Origin: Colwellia sp. PAMC 21821 | Lineage (GTDB): Bacteria > Pseudomonadota > Gammaproteobacteria > Enterobacterales > Alteromonadaceae | Assembly: GCF_002077175.1 (NCBI RefSeq) | Contig: NZ_CP014943.1 | Coordinates: forward strand, 4,092,001-4,156,000 | Reading direction: 5' to 3' | Length of the DNA stretch: 64,000 nt | Part shown: positions 26,297 to 34,601 of the stretch, piece by piece | Layout: every line of letters starts with the position of its first letter | Numbering within the stretch: the stretch's first letter is position 1 | Notes under the pieces: model-generated | What the model saw: the letters and a program-made list of their open reading frames with translations, nothing else | Told to the model about the DNA's origin: nothing | The model's database searches: none | Made by a program: the position numbers and the translations under genes

Positions 26297-27208
26297 ATGA
26301 CGATTAAAGCATTAAGAACACCAGAAGAAAGATTCTCTGTATTACCAGCTTTTCCTTACCAACCTAACTACATTGATGATTTATCGGGTTTTGAGTCTTT
26401 ACGTATGGCCTACATCGACGAGGGTGATTCATCATCCGAGACAACTTTTTTATGTTTACACGGTGAGCCTTCATGGAGCTACTTATACCGAAAAATGATC
26501 CCCATATTTACAGGGGCAGGCCATCGTGTTGTTGCGCCAGATCTGTTTGGCTTTGGTCGCTCAGATAAACCCGTTGATGAATCAGTCTATACCTTTGATT
26601 TTCACCGTGACAGTTTAATGCAATTTATTGAACGCCTTGATCTGAGAAATATTACGCTGGTCTGTCAAGATTGGGGCGGCTTATTAGGGTTAACGATCCC
26701 AATGGATATGCAAGACCGATTTAAAAACTTGATTGTCATGAACACGGCAATATCGGTTGGTGAAACCGCTTCTGAAGGTTTTTATCAGTGGCGAGATATG
26801 TGCGCCAATGTGCCCGAAATTCCAGTAGGTGGTTTATTTGCATGTGACGCAGGGGCAGCAGTGTCTGTGATGGATGTTATAGCTTACGATGCGCCATTTC
26901 CAGACAACAGCTATAAAGCAGGCGTAAGACGCTTTCCCGCCATGGTGCCTGTCGAGCCAACGATGGATGGTGTTGAACACGGAAAACGAGCAAGAGAATT
27001 TTGGTCAAAAGAGTGGAACGGTCAAAGTTTTATGGCGATTGGCATGAAAGACACCGCATTAGGAGAAGGCCCAATGGAGAAATTAAGAAGCTTTATTAAA
27101 GGCTGCCCTGAACCATTAAAAATTGCAGAGGCAGGACACTTTGTTCAAGAATACGGTGTTGAAATTGCTGAAAAAGCGCTTGTTCACTTTGGGATAGCTA
27201 ATCAATAA
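26297..27208 (+). CDS. Haloalkane dehalogenase (HLD-I-like alpha/beta hydrolase)
   Basis: The 303-residue enzyme has the alpha/beta hydrolase fold of haloalkane dehalogenases, which hydrolyse carbon-halogen bonds to alcohol and halide in the cytoplasm. The nucleophile is Asp125 in CQDWGG, Trp126 and Trp165 (FYQWRD) match the halide-binding tryptophans of the HLD-I group, and Asp252 (GMKDTALG) and His281 (EAGHFVQE) complete the triad. HGEPSWSYLYRKM forms the oxyanion-hole region. All key residues are intact. It follows a small membrane protein and is divergent from a TetR regulator. The substrate range is not readable, and haloacetate or other hydrolase activity cannot be excluded. Confidence 0.88.
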   Translation: MTIKALRTPEERFSVLPAFPYQPNYIDDLSGFESLRMAYIDEGDSSSETTFLCLHGEPSWSYLYRKMIPIFTGAGHRVVAPDLFGFGRSDKPVDESVYTFDFHRDSLMQFIERLDLRNITLVCQDWGGLLGLTIPMDMQDRFKNLIVMNTAISVGETASEGFYQWRDMCANVPEIPVGGLFACDAGAAVSVMDVIAYDAPFPDNSYKAGVRRFPAMVPVEPTMDGVEHGKRAREFWSKEWNGQSFMAIGMKDTALGEGPMEKLRSFIKGCPEPLKIAEAGHFVQEYGVEIAEKALVHFGIANQ

Positions 27209-27653
27209 AGCCACATCCCTAACAAATCCATTAGATTAAACATTCAATGGCTTGAAGATTTCGAAGAAATCCGTATGGCCTTTTTTGTTAATATTATATC
27301 CAAAATAAACTTTAGAAAAGTATTGTAGCTAGTAACTTTAATGGACAATTAATTTGGCCATCTCTTAATAGGAATTAATCAATATATTCTAAGGCGCTAA
27401 GTGCCCCATTGCGAGATAGAAAGTTAATTTTTCATGCCTACAATTTCTAACGTTAGAATGTCCGCTTTCAGAGTTTTAAGTAAACTTTAGTATTGATTGT
27501 GCAAGTTTGAAAATGGGGATCTATAAAAAATTCATTATCTAATTTTGTATTTATGTGGGGTCAGGTACACTTTATTAATTATCAGACTACCCATAATAAC
27601 TTCAACAGCAGCAATATTTTAAATTCGGTGTTTTTATTCTGCCCATGTAGTCT

Positions 27654-27675
27654 GCTTTAGGCTCTTTTAAGCCTT
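27654..27675. repeat. Dispersed repeat B, copy 1
   Basis: A 22-base segment beginning GCTTTAGGCTCTTTTAAG is identical to 28460-28481. It contains the short inverted repeat AGGCTcttttAAGCCT and lies 45 bases before repeat A copy 2. Confidence 0.7.
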
Positions 27676-27719
27676 TAGCATATGACTAACTAAAGACAAG
27701 AGTTCTGACATTAGCCAAA

Positions 27720-27741
27720 AGCGGTCATTAGCTTTTGAGTT
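27720..27741. repeat. Dispersed repeat A, copy 2
   Basis: It matches 23735-23756 at 21 of 22 bases. With repeat B close upstream, the pair may be parts of one longer composite repeat. Confidence 0.65.
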
Positions 27742-27852
27742 GCTAACGAAAGTTCAGAGCACTAAGAGATCGTTAAAAGTTGAATAATGACTGACCACTT
27801 TGGTGGCTTTAAGACTGTCAGGTTTGAACTAATTTATGTTAACTATTGAAAT

Positions 27853-28284
27853 TTACTTAGTGTGCACATCTTCATCAATACTATCTTGTAAAGATTCATC
27901 ATCACTAACATTTTCGTTAATATTAACATCTGATAGAATGCTTTTTTCCGATCCTTTTACTTTTTCAATAATTTCTTCTTGCTCTATCATAAAACTATCT
28001 GAAACTAATCCGAATCTTTCATCTGACGAATCTTTTGTTTCATCAAACATGAATTCTGTTCTACGTAGATCTCTCAGTGCATTCAGCGCTGTTTTAAAGC
28101 AACTCTCGCACAAGTCGAGCTGATAGATCTTGCCATCTTCTTTCGAGCCATAGCCAAAATTTGCTCTTAACTCACCAGATTCTTCATATTTGTATTTATT
28201 TACTTCGATCATTACGCTCTGTTCGCAAACATCACAAATCTTATCTACTACAGTTTCAACGAGTTTTTCTGCATAAACTTTCAT
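27853..28284 (-). CDS. Putative zinc-ribbon-like protein of unknown function
   Basis: The 143-residue protein has two CxxC motifs, CDVC near residue 18 and CESC near residue 60, that could bind one zinc ion. The C-terminal third is acidic and low in complexity. I recognise no named family; similar small proteins occur in phage and mobile-element regions. AAGGAATT precedes the ATG. It stands alone between repeat-bearing non-coding stretches. Confidence 0.6.
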   Translation of the reverse strand: MKVYAEKLVETVVDKICDVCEQSVMIEVNKYKYEESGELRANFGYGSKEDGKIYQLDLCESCFKTALNALRDLRRTEFMFDETKDSSDERFGLVSDSFMIEQEEIIEKVKGSEKSILSDVNINENVSDDESLQDSIDEDVHTK

Positions 28285-28597
28285 TAATAATTCCTTGTTG
28301 GCTTTAGCGACGCTCAGTGATAAATATAATGCGTTAGTAGTGAGCTAATCAAGTGATATGACTACTTTAGTTGCTTTAGTGTCTATTATGATAAAAGTAT
28401 AAGGTGCTCGTATCAAAGTGATTTTTTTGGACGTGGCTTTTAGTGGCTGATTTTTGTCCGCTTTAGGCTCTTTTAAGCCTTAAACTATTAAAACTAAACA
28501 GGCATCATAGAACTTGAAACTGTCTGGCAGATGAAGCTAAATCTTGCTATTAGAAATCGCCAGATAAAGTCTTAGCTATTAAAACTTAATGCTCTAT
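28285..28597. other. Gene-free stretch with dispersed repeat B
   Basis: About 310 AT-rich bases contain repeat B copy 2 at 28460-28481 and nothing else I can identify. Confidence 0.4.
28460..28481. repeat. Dispersed repeat B, copy 2
   Basis: It is identical over 22 bases to 27654-27675, including the internal hairpin-forming AGGCTcttttAAGCCT. Confidence 0.7.
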
Positions 28598-29047
28598 TTA
28601 ACCGAATTTTTGTACGTAACTATACAATTTATCAATCCCATGCTGAGTATAAAAATATTCTCTCGGTGCACCTTCAAAATATTCATTTTCAGTATTCATC
28701 CAATGATGAATAAATTCTATGTTCCCACCACAAAAACTATCAAGATAAAGGTAAATTTGAATAAGCTTTGTTAATATGTCAGTTTCTTCCTGTGTTAATT
28801 TCATCTTCTCTGGCGCTTTTACATTTAACGCCTCTTTTAGGCCAAGCGATATGAATAGACGCCTTTCATCAATCATTAAAATGTGACATGTTTTCAAAAC
28901 TGATTTGATTAATAATAAATCTTTTTCTGTTTTTAGCATTAGCGCCTCAGCTTGTGGATTGAACATTATTCTGGTCACATCAGAAATAAGCAGAGCGAAT
29001 TTAACCATGTCGTGAGCCAATAAAAATGGATACGGACATTTATTCAC
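28598..29047 (-). CDS. Hypothetical cytoplasmic protein
   Basis: The 149-residue protein is mostly helical by composition, with no signal peptide or transmembrane segment and no motif I recognise. Residues 80-110 (PEKMKLTQEETDILTKLIQIYLYLDSF) form an amphipathic helix pattern. It is likely cargo of the element, upstream of the integrase gene in map order but with no visible operon link. Real coding status is probable from length and absence of a better frame. Confidence 0.5.
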   Translation of the reverse strand: MNKCPYPFLLAHDMVKFALLISDVTRIMFNPQAEALMLKTEKDLLLIKSVLKTCHILMIDERRLFISLGLKEALNVKAPEKMKLTQEETDILTKLIQIYLYLDSFCGGNIEFIHHWMNTENEYFEGAPREYFYTQHGIDKLYSYVQKFG

Positions 29048-29215
29048 GTTAGTATTTTTCTAGCTCGTTCAGTGTGAAATTAGCTAGCGTAAAATCATGA
29101 TTAATCGATGAATATAAAAAACGTAATGCACCATACTTTATTTGTTAGTTCAGTTAACGGTATTCATCCGCATAAAAATATATTTTAGCGGTAGAGCCGA
29201 TATCACTGTTAATAC

Positions 29216-29250
29216 CTCAAGCCTTGAAAAAGTATCCATCAAGGCTTGAG
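29216..29250. terminator. Hairpin downstream of the integrase gene
   Basis: Perfect 12-base arms CTCAAGCCTTGA and TCAAGGCTTGAG flank an 11-base spacer, 11 bases after the integrase stop. No T-run follows on the minus strand, so function as a terminator is likely but not certain. Confidence 0.6.
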
Positions 29251-29260
29251 ATAAACGTCA

Positions 29261-30286
29261 TTAACTCACTTTTTTTAACTTGGATGTTTCAACGGTATCA
29301 ACGGTGACAGGCTTACGCTGATAATCTTTAGTTTGTTGAATATTCGTATGACCAGCCGCTTCTTGCTTTTCTGCTAGACTGCCTTCGAAATCTGAAATAG
29401 ATTTTGCTTTGAAATCGTGAATAGTAAAATCCAACTTTTTACCTGTGGCTGCTAAAATTTTTGCTTTCAGATTCGCAAAACGTTCATCAAACCCAGATTT
29501 AGTGTATCTGCGCCCATTAGCTGGCTGAAATATCACATATTCACTGGTTATATCAGGATAGGTGACTTTAAGCAGATTAACCGCCGCTCTTAGTCTTGGC
29601 CCCCAGCGTTTGATTTGCGATACGGCCGTTTTGGATTGTTCGATAAATAGCCCTTCGTCACGACAGTCAGCATATTTCATCTTTAATACATCTTGCGGCC
29701 GAGCGGCACATAAATACATGATTTCTAATAATGCTAATACAACCGGGCAGGCAAACTTTTTCACTAAAAAGTATTCTTCATCGCTGATATATTTCTTTCG
29801 AGCAACTTCCTTTAATTTTTTTACACCGACGCAAGGGTTGATTTTACTTTGTTCATATACAACGGCCCAAGCAAAAACGACTTGTAATGCTGATTTATGT
29901 CGATTTGCTTGGGCGTTACCAGACTTGATCGCTTTTGCATCGATAAACTTTTTTACATCAAGCGGTTTTACCGCTCTAGTATTCATATGGCCAAAAGCTT
30001 TTATCAAATCTTTTTTGTATTGATGGTAGTCCTTTTGGGTTCTAGGGGACTTTTCCTTAAAATCAGTCGATTCAAGATACTCATTTATTAAATGCATCAC
30101 TGTATTGGTGTTACTTGTCAGTAAAAGCGCTTCCTCGTATGCTTTATAAACGACTGATAGTGATGCATCTAGATCGCAAAGCTTAAAACATTTGCCTGCT
30201 TTAGCTCTAAACTCAAATGCACATTTACCACGATATACTCGCTCAGGCAGTTTATTATCAGCACTATTTTTACGTTTTCTACCCAT
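29261..30286 (-). CDS. Tyrosine recombinase (integrase)
   Basis: The 341-residue site-specific recombinase has an N-terminal arm-binding region, a SAM-like core-binding domain (residues about 60-155) and a catalytic domain. Catalytic residues are Arg196 (CAARPQDVL), the HxxR position as His290-Asp-Phe-Lys293, His313 (AGHTN) and Tyr322. The HxxR Arg is replaced by Lys, a variant I believe occurs in this integrase group. It probably integrates the element into tRNA-Ser. A small excisionase-like gene lies 11 bases upstream on the same strand. Unlike many such elements, the gene is about 7.4 kb from the tRNA end and 4 kb from the right repeat. Confidence 0.92.
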   Translation of the reverse strand: MGRKRKNSADNKLPERVYRGKCAFEFRAKAGKCFKLCDLDASLSVVYKAYEEALLLTSNTNTVMHLINEYLESTDFKEKSPRTQKDYHQYKKDLIKAFGHMNTRAVKPLDVKKFIDAKAIKSGNAQANRHKSALQVVFAWAVVYEQSKINPCVGVKKLKEVARKKYISDEEYFLVKKFACPVVLALLEIMYLCAARPQDVLKMKYADCRDEGLFIEQSKTAVSQIKRWGPRLRAAVNLLKVTYPDITSEYVIFQPANGRRYTKSGFDERFANLKAKILAATGKKLDFTIHDFKAKSISDFEGSLAEKQEAAGHTNIQQTKDYQRKPVTVDTVETSKLKKVS

Positions 30287-30297
30287 AATAATCTCCT

Positions 30298-30525
30298 TTA
30301 AAAGTCTAAGTTCACTTTATCGTTAGTAGCGAAATGATTTGAATAAGGTGCTTGTTCAAGCCACTTTGACGTCGTGTAAATTTTGCCATCCTTGCCTGTT
30401 ATATAGTAAATTTTATGTTCACTTAAGCATTTAGCTTGCTTGCTGGAGCAGTTGTACCCCGTAAGACTTTGGATCGATGTGAAGCCGAGGATATCGATTT
30501 TTGTTAAGGGGTTATTGTCTTTCAT
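30298..30525 (-). CDS. Excisionase-like protein (DUF4224-type)
   Basis: The 75-residue protein resembles the small DUF4224-type proteins found directly before integrase genes: ILGFTSIQSLTGYNCSSKQAKCLSEHKIYYITGKDGKIYTT. They are thought to act as excisionases or integrase regulators. It starts with AAAAGGAG at a good distance and ends 11 bases before the integrase start. Function is inferred from position and pattern. Confidence 0.6.
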   Translation of the reverse strand: MKDNNPLTKIDILGFTSIQSLTGYNCSSKQAKCLSEHKIYYITGKDGKIYTTSKWLEQAPYSNHFATNDKVNLDF

Positions 30526-30965
30526 AGTCAGCTCCTTTTACACGAAGTGACTTGACGATTGGTTTTGCTGAGCAATGTTTTTTATTCAAAATACGGTTTA
30601 ATTGGTACATAGAGTACACCTCGTCAACCCCCTTTAATATGCTGTGAGCAGGAAGATGACAATTGGCTATAGCTTTACTCACCTTTATAGATTACCACGC
30701 TTTCTGAAATATGCAACACGTTGTTTTTTATCGTTTTTATGTTACTATCTAATTTTACTTGACGTATTTTTTAAATGTGTTTCTATTAAAGTCACTTTTA
30801 ACTTAATATGTTATTATTATTTTTGTAACACATTGTTAATAAATGCTTTATCTTGATTTTTCTCGGTATAAGCAATCGATTGACAAAATGAAGCTAAAAT
30901 CTACCATCCAATCTATCCTCCAATTTATTTTTAAATTATTTTTTTATTTTTAATAATCATCTTAA

Positions 30966-30987
30966 AAATGTGACATTTTTCACATTT
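30966..30987. promoter_or_regulatory. CRP-like site upstream of the mobilization genes
   Basis: TGTGACATTTTTCACA, flanked by AAA and TTT, fits the CRP consensus TGTGA-N6-TCACA exactly with symmetric flanks. It lies about 220 bases before the MobC-like gene and may link element transfer to carbon status. It could instead be a site of another CRP/FNR-family regulator. Confidence 0.6.
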
Positions 30988-31020
30988 ATGAATCGAAAGT
31001 TTAGAAGGGGCCTTTACGGG

Positions 31021-31126
31021 GGGCGTTTAAGTATGAAATGATAAAAAGGTCGATAAGCGTCTGCGAGGTATGTATTTGTCGAACAAATACGCTCGATTTT
31101 GTCTGACGACAAAATATTAAACGCCT
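31021..31126. other. Candidate oriT region: nested inverted repeats
   Basis: An outer pair GGCGTTTAA/TTAAACGCC (31022-31030 and 31118-31126) encloses two hairpins, GTATTTGTcgaACAAATAC (31072-31090) and ATTTTGTctgacgACAAAAT (31096-31115). It lies about 80 bases before the MobC-like and relaxase genes, a usual oriT location. I cannot name the nic site. Confidence 0.5.
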
Positions 31127-31206
31127 GTCGGCTAGAAACAAACAACAACGAAAAGATTTTTTAAATAGAAGTTTTATAAAAATATTATTTTTTTGAGGTT
31201 GTTGTT

Positions 31207-31893
31207 ATGTTGAAGTTTATTAAGTTATTTTTAAGAAAAATTAAAAAAGTAGAAGCAAAAAAAGTACAGGCTCTAGTGCCTGAAAAACAAAAGTTAACAC
31301 CTAAACTACAAAGTAGAAAGGTTAAGAAAAGGCGGAATGTAACGTCGGGACATGCAGACCTTGCTCCTGAAGTAACATTAACGAAAGAGTCTAGGCCTAC
31401 TCCTGTCATTCCATCTATATGCGATTCTCCTGTATCTGCAATAGAAATTCGAACAAATGACAATACGCTTGCAGTAAATAAAGTTTCCGCGCGTAAAACG
31501 CGTAGTAAGCGATCCTCTAAGTCATCTGTGAAGTTAGCCAAGCGCCTCGCTTTTCGGGTGAGTGAAACAGAATATAGCGATTTTAATGGATATGCTAAAG
31601 ACAAGCATTTGACGACCTCAGTCATATTAAGGCGATTTGTTCAAGATCCTTCTTGTGCCAATCAAAACGTCAGTTCCCCAATTAAGTGCAGCCATAGTGA
31701 TAATATTACCAATCAGTTACACCACTTAAAACGGATCGGGAATAACCTAAATCAAGCGACACGAGCGTTAAATACTATCAAGCTTAACCAACAAGATGAG
31801 GTTAGCGTGTCGCATTTGGTGGTTAATCTAAATGCAACCCTAGGGGATTTACAAACCCTATTTTCTAAAATGCTTGATGAAAGTGACTTATGA
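31207..31893 (+). CDS. MobC-like relaxosome accessory protein
   Basis: The 228-residue protein has a basic, low-complexity N-terminal 100 residues and then a MobC-type pattern: AKRLAFRVSETEYSDFNGYAKDKHL suggests a ribbon-helix-helix fold, and NQLHHLKRIGNNLNQATRALN matches the conserved helix of mobilization accessory proteins. Such proteins open DNA at oriT and help the relaxase. GAGG lies eight bases before the ATG. Its stop overlaps the relaxase start (ATGA), so translation is coupled. Confidence 0.8.
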   Translation: MLKFIKLFLRKIKKVEAKKVQALVPEKQKLTPKLQSRKVKKRRNVTSGHADLAPEVTLTKESRPTPVIPSICDSPVSAIEIRTNDNTLAVNKVSARKTRSKRSSKSSVKLAKRLAFRVSETEYSDFNGYAKDKHLTTSVILRRFVQDPSCANQNVSSPIKCSHSDNITNQLHHLKRIGNNLNQATRALNTIKLNQQDEVSVSHLVVNLNATLGDLQTLFSKMLDESDL

Positions 31894-34160
31894 TCATAAA
31901 GCTTTTAAAAAGGGACTATAAAGCGGTTCAAAATGTTCGTATAGAATATGTTATAGGCTTAAGTGATGACGCGAAGGTTGAGCAAGTAGAGTGGTTGGGC
32001 AGCAATTGCATAACACCATCACCTATTGTCATTATTAATGATAAAAAGGTCATTGATAAAGTCATTCTTGCTCGGTTAAAACAAGAAATGTCATTGCCAA
32101 ATGAGTTTAATCAACGAGCAAAAAATACATCTGATCATATTGTTATCTCTCTTGCTAAAAATGAAGCGCTTTCAAATGAAGATTGGCTCTTGATCATTAA
32201 TGATTACCTCGATTATATGGGGTACAGTGGTTGTAGCTGGATCGCAACAAAACATAATGACACCTTGCAAGAACATGCACATATAGTGATCAATAACCTT
32301 AAACTCGACGAAGAAAATTCTCGTTATGTACAAGTAAAGAGCAGTAACAATCAACATCGTTCAATGAAAGCAAGAGTCAACATTGAACGCGCCCTTCAAA
32401 AAAAAGGGTTAGTAATAAGCGCTGCACCAACACAAAAAGAATCACCGTCAAAAGTAGTGCTTAGTTCAAGAAGTAAATATTGTCGTCAGCAAGTCATTAG
32501 ATTAAAAGAAAGTGTAAATACCGCGCAAAAAGAGGGTGCTAGCGCGTTGACTAAAGTCAATATACCGGCAGTTCAACAGTCAGTAAATAAGCTCAATCAT
32601 GTGGTTAAATCAGACATTCATTATCAAAACAGTCAAAGCAAGCTTATTCAATTAATAAAGCAGGCACAGACTTACGCGTTAAATAAAAATAAACCCGTTG
32701 AAAGCTTTTTGTTGTACTTGCGCTCGAGGCAAGTATCACCGCACTTACAATTTAGGCTTGATAAAAATAATGAGCAAAAATGTATAAATGGCATTAGCTT
32801 TTTATTTAAGGGGTGTCCCTATAGAGGGAGTAAACTTGAGGTTTCATTGGGACATGAAAAATTTAACAAACCCTTTAGCGCCGCCAGTCTATTTAGTGGC
32901 ATAAACACTCAGGAACATTCACAAAAACTACATTTCAAACAAAATGAGATTGAGAGGTTAACTGCAATAAGTGATAGAAATTATGACGTCAAAAGGGCGT
33001 TATCGTCAGTCACTTTCGCCGAAAAAGAAAACTTCATTTTCCCATTAGCGCCTGATGAAGAAAAGGTACTAATGCAGACAACTCGTCAAATTAATACAGC
33101 GGCTCATGTGTTACCTTCACAAACATTGCCTTTCCCTGGAACTCCCCCTGAAACGGCTATTCAAACGTTGCTTCCTTTAAGTAAAAAAGTGCATATCCCC
33201 GTAAAAGTAGCCGTTAACCCCGTGCCTATTCAAACCGTGCAAAATACACCTTCATTCACCGTCGATAATTCATCTCAAGATTTTTTTCCGCAAACAAACT
33301 TTATCGTTGCTGAGCTTTCCCCAGTCATGTTTAAAAAATTGAATGCACTAAAGCAGAAAACGACTGAATTTAGGCAGAATAAAAAATTTGACCCCAACTT
33401 TATGCTCTTTAGACGTTCACAGCGTTGTTATTTTGTCCTTCAACCCAATTGGGCAGAAACGTATAGTTTTATATATAAAAAGGACGAATTAGTACGTCAA
33501 AAACGTCTCACCGATAAAGAAATACAGCGGTTCGTTGAGCTTTTACTCGCCTTAGTAAAAGCCTTTCTTCAGTTTGTAAAAGAATTGCTCGGCATACCAG
33601 ACACTCATTTGTTAGGCACAGTAACGAATGAAAAAGACCCTCATGTTATTGACGTTAAACGGCAAAGTGCGGTGGATGTAAAACAACTGTTTGATGAAAG
33701 TGACTATCATGAACGTGAAGCGCAATTTAATAAACTAACGCCAGAAACTTTCTATGTTGAATCGATACATAACAAAAGGGCATTAGCGGCGTTGTTTATG
33801 TCAACGCTACATAACGTACCCGCTCACCATTGGCTAACATTTTATAACGTCAAGCATGATAATCCCTTATTAAAGGCAATAGGACAGCATGCTTATGAAG
33901 TGTGTAAGCAGAATGCGCTTAAGATAGGGAATAGTGTGAGTGATCAATCGTTATCAAAAGATATGCTGTATTATTTATCGCAAAACTTTGGGATAATTTA
34001 TGAGCCGGACTCCGCTATAGGCATAAATAATTTAAAGAAAGAACATATAATCAAAGCGGTAGAGTTGGCTTTTGAAAGTTATCAAGTTGAATTAACAATA
34101 CCGGTAAACGTCGAGAATAATCGTAAGTTTGAAAGTGGGCCATATACACGATATTTGTAA
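31890..34160 (+). CDS. MobA/VirD2-type relaxase (MOBP-like)
   Basis: The 756-residue protein carries an N-terminal relaxase domain with the three-His metal motif: His122, then His129 and His131 in KHNDTLQEHAHIVINNL. Tyr10 or Tyr20 is the candidate nucleophile. Relaxases of this type nick one strand at oriT and lead it into a recipient through a type IV secretion system. The long C-terminal half shows no domain I can name. No secretion or coupling genes are present, so the element would need a helper. It starts within the MobC stop (ATGA). Confidence 0.85.
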   Translation: MIIKLLKRDYKAVQNVRIEYVIGLSDDAKVEQVEWLGSNCITPSPIVIINDKKVIDKVILARLKQEMSLPNEFNQRAKNTSDHIVISLAKNEALSNEDWLLIINDYLDYMGYSGCSWIATKHNDTLQEHAHIVINNLKLDEENSRYVQVKSSNNQHRSMKARVNIERALQKKGLVISAAPTQKESPSKVVLSSRSKYCRQQVIRLKESVNTAQKEGASALTKVNIPAVQQSVNKLNHVVKSDIHYQNSQSKLIQLIKQAQTYALNKNKPVESFLLYLRSRQVSPHLQFRLDKNNEQKCINGISFLFKGCPYRGSKLEVSLGHEKFNKPFSAASLFSGINTQEHSQKLHFKQNEIERLTAISDRNYDVKRALSSVTFAEKENFIFPLAPDEEKVLMQTTRQINTAAHVLPSQTLPFPGTPPETAIQTLLPLSKKVHIPVKVAVNPVPIQTVQNTPSFTVDNSSQDFFPQTNFIVAELSPVMFKKLNALKQKTTEFRQNKKFDPNFMLFRRSQRCYFVLQPNWAETYSFIYKKDELVRQKRLTDKEIQRFVELLLALVKAFLQFVKELLGIPDTHLLGTVTNEKDPHVIDVKRQSAVDVKQLFDESDYHEREAQFNKLTPETFYVESIHNKRALAALFMSTLHNVPAHHWLTFYNVKHDNPLLKAIGQHAYEVCKQNALKIGNSVSDQSLSKDMLYYLSQNFGIIYEPDSAIGINNLKKEHIIKAVELAFESYQVELTIPVNVENNRKFESGPYTRYL

Positions 34161-34421
34161 ATCTATTTTGTTATTAATGTATAACTTCAATGGTAGTAGT
34201 TTAAATTCGGGATGAATAAAAATTGTTGGCTTAGTTTTATATACAGCTAAGGTAAATCATGCCTTTCAGAGCTATAAAGTAAAGTTCAGTTGACGGTCTA
34301 AGAGTAACAGTTAAGTGTCTATGTTAAGAAAAACTTATTTGCTGAGCGTGATTTATGATAACAAATAGATACTCCGGTTTGGTTTCAGTCTTGGTAACTG
34401 GCAAGTGTTTGTAGCCTTCTA

Positions 34422-34452
34422 AGAGTTCAAATCTCTATCTCAGCGCCACATT
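34422..34452 (+). other. Candidate right attachment site (attR)
   Basis: It matches 21808-21838 over 31 bases with one mismatch. Similarity, with small gaps and changes, extends upstream to about 34388 through the variable arm and anticodon stem of tRNA-Ser, so this is a partial tRNA remnant. It is not an intact tRNA. Confidence 0.6.
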
Positions 34453-34461
34453 AAGAGAAGC

Positions 34462-34492
34462 CCGTTAATTCGAAAGAGTTAACGGATTTTTT
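34462..34492 (+). terminator. Terminator-like hairpin after the tRNA remnant
   Basis: CCGTTAA and TTAACGG are separated by ten bases and followed by ATTTTTT. It stands where the tRNA terminator would be, but its sequence differs from that at 21840-21866. Confidence 0.65.
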
Positions 34493-34537
34493 GCTTTTCT
34501 GGGTTTAAAAAGGGTTTGTAGCGCTAAACCTTCGAGT

Positions 34538-34557
34538 AGAGTTCAAATCTCTATCTC
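34538..34557 (+). repeat. Third partial copy of the tRNA-Ser 3' end
   Basis: Twenty bases are identical to the tRNA T-arm and acceptor strand, with a variable-arm-like stretch GGGTTTGTAG at 34512-34521. It lacks the CCA end. Confidence 0.6.
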
Positions 34558-34601
34558 TAGTTTTTATCTATAAAACGTGCACTTGTTTCTAGAGGTAATG
34601 T

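Larger units (their letters stand above)
27209..27852. other. Gene-free repeat-bearing stretch
   Basis: About 640 bases have no gene I can support. They contain copies of two dispersed repeats (27654-27675 and 27720-27741) and the phrase GGGGTCAGGTACACTTT near 27557. That phrase resembles sequences often seen beside REP-type transposase genes in marine bacteria, though no transposase is present. Confidence 0.45.
30526..31206. other. Intergenic region between integrase and mobilization operons
   Basis: About 680 bases lie between divergent operons. They are very AT-rich, and contain a CRP-like site at 30966-30987 and the nested inverted repeats at 31021-31126. I see no gene in them. Confidence 0.6.
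34161..34601. other. Right end of the element: tRNA-derived repeats, no gene
   Basis: No gene is visible here. Two diverged copies of the tRNA-Ser 3' half lie at about 34388-34452 and 34511-34557, separated by a terminator-like hairpin at 34462-34492. The stretch looks like scars of one or more integrations. Confidence 0.65.

Noticed and set aside
27555..27573. GGGGTCAGGTACACTTT phrase as a REP-transposase (RAYT) element
   Set aside because: No transposase gene or flanking hairpin pair is present; a short phrase alone is not enough.
30644..30856. A 70-codon frame in the integrase-mobilization gap
   Set aside because: The product is a hydrophobic, Cys/Phe-rich stretch typical of random AT-rich DNA and has no good ribosome binding site.
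34388..34454. A second complete tRNA-Ser gene
   Set aside because: The 5' acceptor strand and D-arm are absent and the anticodon stem no longer pairs well; it is a remnant.
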